Position numbers and translations under genes: made by a program
From: an uncultured Oscillibacter sp.
GTDB taxonomy: Bacteria; Bacillota; Clostridia; Oscillospirales; Oscillospiraceae
Assembly (NCBI GenBank): GCA_910576845.1
Contig: CAJTJA010000066.1
Coordinates: forward strand, 1-11,776
Reading direction: 5' to 3'
Length of the DNA: 11,776 nt
Shown: positions 1 through 6,127 of the stretch, in pieces
How the letters are laid out: the number at the start of each line of letters is the position of its first letter
Position numbering within the stretch: position 1 is the stretch's first letter
Notes under the pieces: model-generated
What the model saw: only the letters and a program-made list of their open reading frames with translations
Database searches by the model: none
Told to the model about the DNA's origin: nothing

Positions 1-183
1 GCCAGCCAGCCCGCCGGTTCCGAGACCATCGTCACCCTGAAGGCCGGCGAGGACGAGTTCCTGTCCAAGGAGATCGGCCAGGCCCACTACGACATCGACC
101 AGAAGGTCTGGGCCATCATTGACCAGGACAAAATCAACGTCTATAATAAAGAGACCACCCGGCTCATCAAGCGCGCGGTCTAA
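1..183 (+). CDS. ABC transporter ATP-binding protein, C-terminal end (partial)
   Basis: This is the last 60 codons of a gene that begins before the window and ends at TAA 181-183. The visible tail contains a beta-rich stretch ending in WAIIDQDKINVYNKETTRLIK. That resembles the closing strand of the TOBE domain in MalK/PotA/FbpC-type ATPases, where a 'FDPEKIHLFDKETG'-like segment is usual. No Walker or signature motif lies inside the window, so the call rests on this tail and on the substrate-binding lipoprotein that follows 146 bp downstream on the same strand. Codons mostly end in C or G, as in the next gene, which fits a shared, well-expressed operon. An unrelated protein with a similar beta tail is not excluded. 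Confidence 0.6.
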   Translation, partial: ASQPAGSETIVTLKAGEDEFLSKEIGQAHYDIDQKVWAIIDQDKINVYNKETTRLIKRAV

Positions 184-220
184 GCACCCTCCTTCCTCCC
201 GGATAGGCAAAGAGGCGCAC

Positions 221-246
221 CCCCGGCGGCGGGCCCGCCGCCGGGG
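221..246 (+). promoter_or_regulatory. 26-bp perfect GC palindrome between ATPase and binding-protein genes
   Basis: The stretch starting CCCCGGCGGCGGG is fully self-complementary, giving a very stable hairpin in RNA. No T-run follows it, so it is not a standard intrinsic terminator. A stable hairpin between a transporter gene and its binding-protein gene often marks an RNA-processing or 3'-protection site, or partial termination, which sets unequal expression. That role is inferred. A weaker hairpin (ACGGG/CCCGT, about 248-264) follows it. The rest of 184-329 shows no gene, and I see no convincing promoter. Confidence 0.5.
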
Positions 247-329
247 TACGGGCTAAGCTCCCGTTTCCGCCCCCTTGGCTATATAGATTCCAGCATCACT
301 ATTTCCCCAAAACGAAAGGAGAAGATCTG

Positions 330-1658
330 ATGAAGAAGAAACTCTTTGCGCTGCTGATGGCCTTATGTTTGGTCCTCAGCCTGGCCGCCTGCGGCGGCGA
401 CAAAGGCGGCGACAGCGAGCCTTCCGGCGGCGCCCAGCAGGGCGATACCCAGCAGGGCGATGCCCAGCCCTCCGGCGGAACTCAGACTATTCCCATCGGC
501 TACGACATGGAGACCGGCGAGAACTACTATGGTCCCTACTATGACGAGTGGAGCGACATGACCGACGAGGAGCTCTATGAGATGGCCAAGACCCAGGATA
601 CCACCATTACCGTCTACGCCACCTCCTCTAAAATGCTCAAAGCTGAGGAGCCTTTTGAGGAAATGTATCCCGGGCTGGACCTGGTGGTGGCCGACCTGGA
701 CTCCGACGAGGTTCTGAGCAAGGCTCAGATTGAGAACGAGACCAACAACATCACCGCCGACGTGCTTCAGACCAAGGACGTGAACGGTGAGGTCTTCCAC
801 GAGTACTATTCCAACGGCGTCATCGAGCCCTTCTATCCCCGCGATATCTGCGCCCACATCGCCGAGGAGAACCTGAAGTACAGCTATCCCCTGTACTCCT
901 CTCAGGCGTTCTGGTACTACAACACCGAGGCGTTCCCTGACGGCCAGCCCATCAAGAGCTGGTGGGAGATTATTGAGAAGGACGACGCGGGCAACCAGCG
1001 CTTCGCCCTGTACGCCAAGGAAATCGGCCAGGAGACCGCGTATCTCTCCCTGTTTGCCAGCTTCATCAACAACGCCGATGAAATGGCCCAGTCTTACAAG
1101 GATACCTATGGCAAGGACCTGGAGTACACCTATGACGCTTCCAGCTTCGCCTTTGAGGTTCCCGAGAATAACGCGGGCGTAGAGTACCTGTGGCGCTTCA
1201 CCCAGGCCAAGATGACATTCATCGGCGACGGTGACGAGCTGGTGCTGGCCGTTCACAACTCCACCAAGGACCGTCCCGCCCTGGCCCTGGCTTCCGCCGG
1301 CAAGATTGAGAACCGTGACGAGTCCGGCTACAACATTGCCTGGTGCATCAACCTCAGCCCCTACACCGCTCTGCTGAACACCGAGTCCATGTTCGTGGTC
1401 AAGGGAACAGACAGCCCTGCCGGCGCCCGCCTGTTCATCCGCTACATCACTGGCGGCGCTGACTGCCAGAGCGGCGGCCTGAAGCCCTTCACCAAGATGG
1501 GCAACTGGCCCCTGCGGGACGACTTCGTCGATGAGAAGAACCCTGCCAAGCTCTCTGAGCTGGGCGCCCGGGCCAATGACCTGGTCTCCATCTACGACAT
1601 TTATCCCGATGTGCAGGATATGTGGCTGTACTGGCTGAGCCAGAGCCCCAACAAGTAA
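330..1658 (+). CDS. ABC transporter substrate-binding lipoprotein (family 1 / Fe3+-type fold)
   Basis: A 442-residue extracellular solute-binding protein. The N-terminus has a lysine-rich start, a hydrophobic core and a lipobox LAAC, with the lipidated cysteine at residue 21. A flexible Gly/Ser/Gln linker (about 22-55) with repeated QQGD/AQQGD units follows. From about residue 90 (TTITVYATSS) the sequence has the look of family 1 binding proteins related to iron, thiamine and polyamine receptors: an opening beta strand, a 'VFHEYYSNGVIEPFYP' segment, and a C-terminal half with 'AGARLFIRYITGG'. The protein would sit on the outer face of the membrane and deliver substrate to the transporter whose ATPase ends just upstream. 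The ATG is supported by AAAGGAGA seven bases before it. Codon use is strongly C/G-ending, consistent with high expression. The substrate cannot be read from the sequence. Confidence 0.85.
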   Translation: MKKKLFALLMALCLVLSLAACGGDKGGDSEPSGGAQQGDTQQGDAQPSGGTQTIPIGYDMETGENYYGPYYDEWSDMTDEELYEMAKTQDTTITVYATSSKMLKAEEPFEEMYPGLDLVVADLDSDEVLSKAQIENETNNITADVLQTKDVNGEVFHEYYSNGVIEPFYPRDICAHIAEENLKYSYPLYSSQAFWYYNTEAFPDGQPIKSWWEIIEKDDAGNQRFALYAKEIGQETAYLSLFASFINNADEMAQSYKDTYGKDLEYTYDASSFAFEVPENNAGVEYLWRFTQAKMTFIGDGDELVLAVHNSTKDRPALALASAGKIENRDESGYNIAWCINLSPYTALLNTESMFVVKGTDSPAGARLFIRYITGGADCQSGGLKPFTKMGNWPLRDDFVDEKNPAKLSELGARANDLVSIYDIYPDVQDMWLYWLSQSPNK

Positions 1659-1684
1659 TTATCGCCGCGCTTCACAGCTGAGCT

Positions 1685-1717
1685 GGGCGGGCGGCCATCT
1701 GGCCGCCCGCTCCTTTT
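1685..1717 (+). terminator. Rho-independent terminator after the binding-protein gene
   Basis: A ten-base perfect stem, GCGGGCGGCC (1687-1696) with GGCCGCCCGC (1701-1710), has a four-base loop ATCT and is followed by TCCTTTT. It lies 28 bases after the stop codon at 1658 and should end the transporter transcript. Confidence 0.8.
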
Positions 1718-1722
1718 CCAAA

Positions 1723-1790
1723 GAAGCTGTATTCACAGGCGAGAATCAAAGCAGGCTTCCCGCCTGTGAATACAGCTTCCTGGTTTTTTG
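1723..1790 (+). repeat. 19-bp perfect inverted repeat with T-run (terminator or attenuator)
   Basis: The arms 1723-1741 (starting GAAGCTGTATTCACAGG) and 1761-1779 are perfect reverse complements separated by 19 bases. CTGG and six T residues (1783-1788) follow. As RNA this is a strong terminator-like hairpin placed immediately before the next gene, whose ribosome-binding site is at 1798-1804. The loop contains CAGGC (1752-1756), which can pair with GCCTG (1762-1766) of the right arm, giving a competing small hairpin. This is either a second terminator or a leader attenuator. No coding sequence was recognised inside it. Confidence 0.6.
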
Positions 1791-1810
1791 GACTTTTAAG
1801 GAGGAATCCC

Positions 1811-2344
1811 ATGGCAAATCCCATCCGGCAAAAAGAGATTGACGAGCGGGTAGGCAAGTTCGCCGATAAATTCTGGGGCGCGTTTCAGATGACGGAGAAC
1901 GGCAGGATAAAGAGTACAATCCTGCTTTATTCCTTTTGCCTCTGCTGGGTTCTGCTGGCCCTGTACGGCGGGTGTTACGCTCTTTTGATCGATCCGCTGG
2001 AGGCTATGCTTCAGGGCATGCCCGTCCCGCTGATAAACCTGGTGGAAACATTGGTTCCGGCTGCGGCGGGGACGGCAGTGGCCTCTTTGGTTTGGCTGCT
2101 GCCCAGTGACAAGAGACTGCTTCCGGCCAGCTATGTTTGGCTGACGCTGTTGATGCTGGTCTGCCTTGTCACACTGGTAATTCTCATGGGCTGGGGGTAT
2201 GCCGGACTGATCCTCCAATTTTTCGGGATGTTCGTGCTGGCCCCGCTGGTGCTGGGTTTGGGCACATCCTTTTTGGTTTATTATTTATATTGGAAAAAAA
2301 GGCCCCCTGCCGTAGACCCGGCAAGGCCTTGGAAAAGGCAGTGA
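1811..2344 (+). CDS. Small multi-pass membrane protein of unknown function
   Basis: I do not recognise this protein. It has 177 residues from the ATG at 1811, which is preceded by an excellent AAGGAGG at 1798-1804. An earlier in-frame GTG at 1766 lies inside the inverted repeat and has no such site, so I reject it. The N-terminal 34 residues are charged and helical (IRQKEIDERVGKFADKFW). Hydrophobic segments follow at about 35-60, 73-97, 104-127 and 129-160, so four or five membrane spans are likely. The tail is short and basic (WKKRPPAVDPARPWKRQ) and is encoded by a hairpin-forming stretch. The gene ends six bases before the HAD gene, so the two are probably cotranscribed and translationally coupled. 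Its role in the cluster is unknown. Confidence 0.75.
   Translation: MANPIRQKEIDERVGKFADKFWGAFQMTENGRIKSTILLYSFCLCWVLLALYGGCYALLIDPLEAMLQGMPVPLINLVETLVPAAAGTAVASLVWLLPSDKRLLPASYVWLTLLMLVCLVTLVILMGWGYAGLILQFFGMFVLAPLVLGLGTSFLVYYLYWKKRPPAVDPARPWKRQ
2294..2330 (-). terminator. Terminator-shaped hairpin oriented for minus-strand transcription
   Basis: On the minus strand AAGGCC pairs with GGCCTT, with an inner stem TGCCG/CGGCA and a TAGACC loop on the + strand, and a run of at least seven T residues follows (A-run 2294-2300 on +). On the + strand no T-run follows. It overlaps the last codons of the membrane-protein gene, and no minus-strand gene is evident that would need it. It could end antisense RNA or be a chance or relic structure. 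Confidence 0.4.
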
Positions 2345-2350
2345 GAGTTT

Positions 2351-3115
2351 ATGATTGATACCGTATTGTTTGACATGGGCGGGACTCTGGAGGATATCTG
2401 CATTGATGAAGCCAGCAAAAAAGCCTCTGCCGAGGGTGTTCTCCGTATCCTGGCGGCACATGGTTACTCCCTGTCCCTGGACATCCCCGCTGCCATCCAG
2501 GCCTTTGCGGAGGGATGGGACCGCTATGCCGCCTACCGGGGGCCCACTAACCGTGAACTGAAGCCGGAGGAAATTTGGGGCAACTATGTTCTTACGGAGC
2601 TGGGACTGAATTTTGAAACCGTAAAGCCCTTCTCTGAGGAATTGGCCCATATGTGGGAGGTCACCCATTATCACCGCCAGCTCCGGCCTAAGGTAAAAGA
2701 GATGCTGGAGGGACTGAAAGGTCTTGGAATGAAGCTGGGCGTTATCAGCAATACCGCCAGCCTTTATCAGGTCTTCCGTATTTTAGAGGAGTACGGCATC
2801 CGGGATTATTTCCAGGACGTGACTCTTTCCTCCGTTACCGGATACCGCAAACCGGACCCCAATATTTTCCTGGTTTCTCTGAATCAGATTCGCTCTGATC
2901 CGAAAACATGCGCTTATGTGGGAGATACCTATTCCCGGGATGTGATCGGCCCTCAGAATTTGGGCTTCGGCGCAACCTTCCACATTCATTCTTTCCTGAC
3001 CCAGTCCAGGGATACCGACGTGCCAAAGGATGTTCAGGCCACTTACACCATTCAGGATATTTATGAGGTCTATACTATTTTGAAAGATCAGGCCGGCACG
3101 AAGCAGACGGGTTAA
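2351..3115 (+). CDS. HAD-superfamily hydrolase
   Basis: A 254-residue haloacid-dehalogenase-fold protein with all four family motifs. Motif I is VLFDMGGTLED with nucleophile Asp8. Motif II is VISNTAS (Ser133). Motif III is the lysine of YRKPDPNIF (Lys167). Motif IV is YVGDTYSRD (Asp192 and Asp197). Residues about 15-115 form a helical cap, as in subfamily I phosphatases. In motif I the usual second aspartate (DxD, the general acid/base) is Gly10, a variant found in some HAD branches. It may slow phosphatase turnover or change the reaction. The ATG at 2351 has only a weak ribosome-binding site but follows the previous stop (2344) by six bases, suggesting coupled translation. The substrate is unknown, and a small phosphorylated metabolite is the usual expectation. 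The VOC-fold gene follows 12 bases downstream. Confidence 0.85.
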   Translation: MIDTVLFDMGGTLEDICIDEASKKASAEGVLRILAAHGYSLSLDIPAAIQAFAEGWDRYAAYRGPTNRELKPEEIWGNYVLTELGLNFETVKPFSEELAHMWEVTHYHRQLRPKVKEMLEGLKGLGMKLGVISNTASLYQVFRILEEYGIRDYFQDVTLSSVTGYRKPDPNIFLVSLNQIRSDPKTCAYVGDTYSRDVIGPQNLGFGATFHIHSFLTQSRDTDVPKDVQATYTIQDIYEVYTILKDQAGTKQTG

Positions 3116-3127
3116 AATGAGGTGCTT

Positions 3128-3487
3128 ATGTTTACCTTCAACCATTTCAATTTCAACGTTACGGATTTGACACAGTCTCTCCGCTTTTATAAAGAGGCTT
3201 TGGGTTTAGAGCCGGTTCGCCGGAAAGAAGCGGAGGATGGCAGCTTTATCATTGTTTTCCTGGGGGACAGGCGGACTACCTTTCGCTTGGAGCTGACATG
3301 GCTGCGGGACCATCCCCAGAAATATGATCTGGGGGAGTGCGAGTTCCACTTGGCTTTGAAGGCCCCGGACTACGAGGCGGCCTATGCCAAGCACAAGGAG
3401 ATGGGCTGCGTTTGCTTCGAGAACCCAGCTATGGGCATCTATTTCATTACGGACCCTGATGGGTACTGGATTGAGATCATTCCCTGA
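3128..3487 (+). CDS. VOC / glyoxalase I-fold metalloprotein (lactoylglutathione lyase-like)
   Basis: A 119-residue protein with two beta-alpha-beta-beta-beta modules: FNHFNFNVTDLTQSLRFYKE at the start and CEFHLALKAPDYEAAY from residue 71. The four expected metal ligands are visible as His6, Glu55, His74 and Glu116. Their spacing is close to that of E. coli glyoxalase I (His5, Glu56, His74, Glu122). The C-terminal signature is ITDPDGYWIEIIP. The protein could therefore bind a divalent metal and act as a glyoxalase or related lyase, isomerase or dioxygenase, but the substrate is not determined. The ATG at 3128 is preferred because GAGGTG (3119-3124) sits just before it. An in-frame GTG at 3122 overlaps that site. 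It is the last gene of the cluster, before the terminator at 3559. Confidence 0.85.
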   Translation: MFTFNHFNFNVTDLTQSLRFYKEALGLEPVRRKEAEDGSFIIVFLGDRRTTFRLELTWLRDHPQKYDLGECEFHLALKAPDYEAAYAKHKEMGCVCFENPAMGIYFITDPDGYWIEIIP

Positions 3488-3558
3488 CGTATAGCTGCTA
3501 GCCCGGCCCGTCTATATTTTTTCCATTGAAGCGGTTTTCCTGTTTTCCGACAGTCTGG

Positions 3559-3587
3559 CCGCCAGCCTGAAAGGGCTGGCGGTTTTT
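3559..3587 (+). terminator. Rho-independent terminator of the membrane protein/HAD/VOC cluster
   Basis: The nine-base stem CCGCCAGCC (3559-3567) / GGCTGGCGG (3574-3582) has loop TGAAAG and is followed by TTTTT. It lies about 70 bases after the VOC gene and just upstream of repeat copy A. Confidence 0.9.
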
Positions 3588-3592
3588 CCTTG

Positions 3593-3782
3593 TTTATAGT
3601 ATAATCGGCACACTTGAAAACCGGTATAGGGTTTTCAAGACGGGCTTTGCCCGTCAGCACATGAAATGCGCTGTGCGCTGCCTATGAAGTCTACCGCTTG
3701 GCCGCTTCGCGGCCTCAGCAGCATAAAATGCCGCTGAGTTGAAAAGGAGACATTGCTTCTTTTCAACTGCGGTGGCTATAAA
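3593..3782 (+). repeat. Multi-hairpin intergenic repeat, copy A
   Basis: This copy matches 11036-11170 over roughly 120 bp in the same orientation, with identical blocks such as CACTTGAAAACCGGTA and ATGCGCTGTGCGCTGCCTAT. Hairpins in order: 3613-3639 (CTTGAAAACC/GGTTTTCAAG), 3639-3655 (GACGGGC/GCCCGTC), 3656-3672 (AGCACA/TGCGCT with one A-C mismatch), 3700-3714 (GGCCGC/GCGGCC), about 3714-3738 (CTCAGC.GC/GC.GCTGAG), and 3737-3768 (AGTTGAAAAG/CTTTTCAACT). The last two lie in about 50 extra bases absent from copy B. The element starts with TTTATAG (3593-3599) and ends with CTATAAA (3776-3782), a possible 7-bp terminal inverted repeat. No coding sequence is apparent. Together with the terminator and leader it explains the 330-base gene-free stretch 3488-3817. 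Confidence 0.75.
3753..3782 (+). promoter_or_regulatory. Candidate sigma-A promoter for the downstream membrane-protein gene
   Basis: TTGCTT (3753-3758), an 18-base spacer and TATAAA (3777-3782) lie about 36 bases before the ATG at 3818. If real, the promoter is supplied by the right end of repeat copy A. The -35 box is imperfect and overlaps the last hairpin. Confidence 0.4.
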
Positions 3783-3817
3783 ATGGCCCTGTATAAAAAA
3801 CGGCGCGGGAGGAAGCT

Positions 3818-4681
3818 ATGGCCAAGAGGATTACACTGGATACGGCCTTCGACCACATTCGGGGCCTGATTGCCCGGAACGACCTGACCACCGCCGGAAA
3901 GCTGCTGGAGAAGTATGGCGGCGGTCTGACAGAGGCGGAGCGGAGGGAACTGGAAATGCTCCTTTCCAAACGGCGGCGAAAGCTCCGGCGGGCGGGCCTG
4001 CGGGAGGGAGCGGAACGAGGGGGGCAGCGCTTTCTGCTCCGGGGGGACCAGTGGCTCTGGCTGGCGCTGCTGTTTGCGGTCTTTGGATACTTCTGCCTGC
4101 TTCCCCTGGCGGGGAAGGCCGTCCAGCGGATTGCCCGGCTGGAGGGTCCTTTCCGCCTCCTGCGGCTTGTTCCGCTGTTTGGATATGCCTACCTGCCCGC
4201 CGCCGCGTTTTTTACCTGGCGCTATCTTAAGGCCATCTATCGCTGGACCGCTGGAAAGCTCCGCTCAGAGCTGGCGGAGGTGGCGGAAATTCGGAGTGAA
4301 ACCGCTTTTTTCCGCAGCCGCTACCGCCCGGACGTCAAGCATTACTACCAGGTTTTCTACGCGGTGCTCCGGCCGGTGGAGCCCGCTCCCTGGAGCCTGA
4401 CGGAGCGGAGAATCCGCATTTACGCTCAGGACGGATACGGCTTTCATCCCCCCTGGCCGGAGCGGGAGCCGCCCTTCCTCCATACCGGGGACAGAGTGAC
4501 GCTGTATTACGACCGTTATGGGAGCGGGTGCAGCCTCATTCGCTACACCCGGAAGCGGCTCACCCTGGAATGGCTGAAGCTCCTGGGCTGGCTGGCCGGA
4601 GTCCTGGGGCTGGCGTGCCTTGCTATTCCACTGGCTGCCCTTGCGTGGACATGGGTGGAGGGGCTTCGCCTGTTCTTCTGA
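3818..4681 (+). CDS. Membrane protein of unknown function
   Basis: I do not recognise this 287-residue protein with confidence. An amphipathic, charged N-terminal region (1-75) carries a basic cluster, SKRRRKLRRAG, at 50-60. Membrane segments follow at about 78-97 and 115-136, then a soluble region (about 145-245) and a last hydrophobic segment at about 252-282. The soluble part contains HYYQVFYAVLRPV and, 40 residues later, HTGDRVTLYYDRYGSG. That layout recalls DUF3592-type domains, where a 'G..V.V.YDP' strand recurs, but the match is weak. The ATG follows GGGAGGAAG (3808-3816). The gene stands alone between repeat copy A and a bidirectional terminator, so its neighbours give no functional hint. 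Confidence 0.75.
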   Translation: MAKRITLDTAFDHIRGLIARNDLTTAGKLLEKYGGGLTEAERRELEMLLSKRRRKLRRAGLREGAERGGQRFLLRGDQWLWLALLFAVFGYFCLLPLAGKAVQRIARLEGPFRLLRLVPLFGYAYLPAAAFFTWRYLKAIYRWTAGKLRSELAEVAEIRSETAFFRSRYRPDVKHYYQVFYAVLRPVEPAPWSLTERRIRIYAQDGYGFHPPWPEREPPFLHTGDRVTLYYDRYGSGCSLIRYTRKRLTLEWLKLLGWLAGVLGLACLAIPLAALAWTWVEGLRLFF

Positions 4682-4683
4682 TA

Positions 4684-4720
4684 AAAAAGGACTGCCGCTC
4701 TATGGACGGCAGTCCTTTTT
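4684..4720. terminator. Bidirectional terminator between convergent genes
   Basis: A fourteen-base perfect stem, AAAAAGGACTGCCG (4684-4697) / CGGCAGTCCTTTTT (4707-4720), encloses a nine-base loop. The A-run and T-run make it work on both strands. It separates the + membrane-protein gene ending at 4681 from the - exchanger gene ending at 4726. Confidence 0.9.
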
Positions 4721-4725
4721 GCGTC

Positions 4726-6114
4726 TTAGCCCAGGGTGACACCCAGAATCAGAAACACCATCGTCAGCAGGAAGAAGTAAAGAATCAGCTTCCACACGTA
4801 TTTCACCCATTTGTCGTAGGGGACGTGCCCCAGGGCCAGAGCGCCCATCACCACCGCCGCTGTCGGAGTGATGATGTTTACAAGGCCGGAGGCAGATTGA
4901 AAAGCGGTTACCACCAGGTCGCCTTCCACCCCCGCAAAGCGGCCAAGCGGCGCCACGACCGGCACCGACAGGGTAGCCAGGCCTGAGGAAGAGGGAATCA
5001 GCACTGTCAAGGGCAGGTAGAGCAGGTATACCAACAGCACGAAGCTGACAGGCCCCGCTCCGGAGAGGGCCTTTTCTCCCCAGTGGAGAATGGTGTCCGT
5101 AATCTGCCCGTCATTCATCAGCACGGTGATGCCCCGGCTGATGCCGATAATCAGGGCCACTCCCAGAAGGTCCGCACACCCCGCCACATAGGTTTCGGCA
5201 ATTGTCTCTTCGCCCATGCGGTCAATGAGACCGATAATGACGCCGGCTGTCAGGAACAGGGCGCTGAGCTCCGGGAACCACCAGCCTAAGACCGGCAGAG
5301 GCAGGCCCATCTCGTCAAAGGGGATCACGCCGTAGATCATAATCAGGAAGGTCAGGGTGAAAATTGCCATGATGATTTTTCGCTTGGGGGTGAACTCCAC
5401 GGTTTCCTCCATATTGGCCTGAATCTTCCCTGCGCCTACCCCCACCACCGACCGGGCGGGGTTCTTTTTCACTTTGGCGGCGTAGGACATGACAAACCAA
5501 ATTGCCGCGCCTTCAAAGACGACCAATTGAGCGGCCCGGAGGAGGATGCCGTCCCCCAGGGAGACTCCGGCGAAGCCAGCCGCAATGCCCGTAGCAAAGG
5601 GATTGACGGTGGAACTGATAATTCCGGCTCCGGCCCCCAGGAGAATGACGGAGATGCCGACAACGGCGTCATAGCCTGCTGCCAGGAAGACAGGGATCAG
5701 CAGGGGATAGAAGGCCATCGTTTCTTCCCACATGCCATAGGTGGTGCCTCCTAAGCCAAAGGCAATCATCAGAATGGGAATCAGCCACTTTTCTTTTCCG
5801 CCCAGCCGCTGAATAATCCGGCCAACACCGGCATCCACCGCCCCGGTCTTCATCACCACCCCAAGGAAGCCGCCCACCATCAGGATAAAAACACAGACAT
5901 CCACGGCGTCGTAAAAACCGGAGAAGGCGGCTTTCAGCACCGCTCCTGTTCCCTGGGGACTGGGACTCACGGCGTGATAAGTTCCGGCTATTGGAACCTC
6001 GTTTACATACTGGTAGGCCCCCGCCGGTATCAGCCAGGTGGACAGAGCTACCAGAATGATGAGGAGAAACAGGATGGTGTATGCCGTTGGCATACGAAAT
6101 TTTGCCTTATCCAA
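4726..6114 (-). CDS. YfcC-family (DcuC-like) transporter, probable arginine/ornithine exchanger
   Basis: A 462-residue polytopic membrane protein with about 12 hydrophobic segments. Family-like segments include STWLIPAGAYQYV near the N-terminus, GGTTYGMWEETMAFYPLLIP, STVNPFATGIAAGFAG, LIPSSSGLATLSVPVVAPL and a C-terminal ITPTAAVVMGALALGHVPYD. YfcC proteins are often encoded beside arginine deiminase genes in place of the classical ArcD, and are proposed to swap arginine for ornithine or citrulline. Here the gene is third in an arcA-arcB-exchanger operon, which supports that role by inference. I place the start at TTG 6114 because AGGGGG lies six bases before it and the ArcB stop is 13 bases upstream. 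An ATG at 6093 is the alternative. A longer frame from 6192 would overlap arcB by 65 bases and lacks a ribosome-binding site. Confidence 0.85.
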   Translation of the reverse strand: MDKAKFRMPTAYTILFLLIILVALSTWLIPAGAYQYVNEVPIAGTYHAVSPSPQGTGAVLKAAFSGFYDAVDVCVFILMVGGFLGVVMKTGAVDAGVGRIIQRLGGKEKWLIPILMIAFGLGGTTYGMWEETMAFYPLLIPVFLAAGYDAVVGISVILLGAGAGIISSTVNPFATGIAAGFAGVSLGDGILLRAAQLVVFEGAAIWFVMSYAAKVKKNPARSVVGVGAGKIQANMEETVEFTPKRKIIMAIFTLTFLIMIYGVIPFDEMGLPLPVLGWWFPELSALFLTAGVIIGLIDRMGEETIAETYVAGCADLLGVALIIGISRGITVLMNDGQITDTILHWGEKALSGAGPVSFVLLVYLLYLPLTVLIPSSSGLATLSVPVVAPLGRFAGVEGDLVVTAFQSASGLVNIITPTAAVVMGALALGHVPYDKWVKYVWKLILYFFLLTMVFLILGVTLG

Positions 6115-6127
6115 AGGGAAGCCCCCT

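Noticed and set aside
363..1256. Long minus-strand open frame opposite the binding-protein gene
   Set aside because: It is a shadow of a strongly C/G-ending gene. It is rich in Val, Gly and Leu with no recognisable family, and the plus-strand lipoprotein is certain.
1766..1810. Extending the small membrane protein to GTG 1766
   Set aside because: The codon lies in the right arm of a strong hairpin and has no ribosome-binding site. ATG 1811 has AAGGAGG at ideal spacing.
3739..4230. Plus-strand frame overlapping repeat copy A and the start of the membrane protein
   Set aside because: It begins inside a hairpin of the repeat, has a low-complexity Gly/Ala/Pro composition, and overlaps a frame with a good start site.
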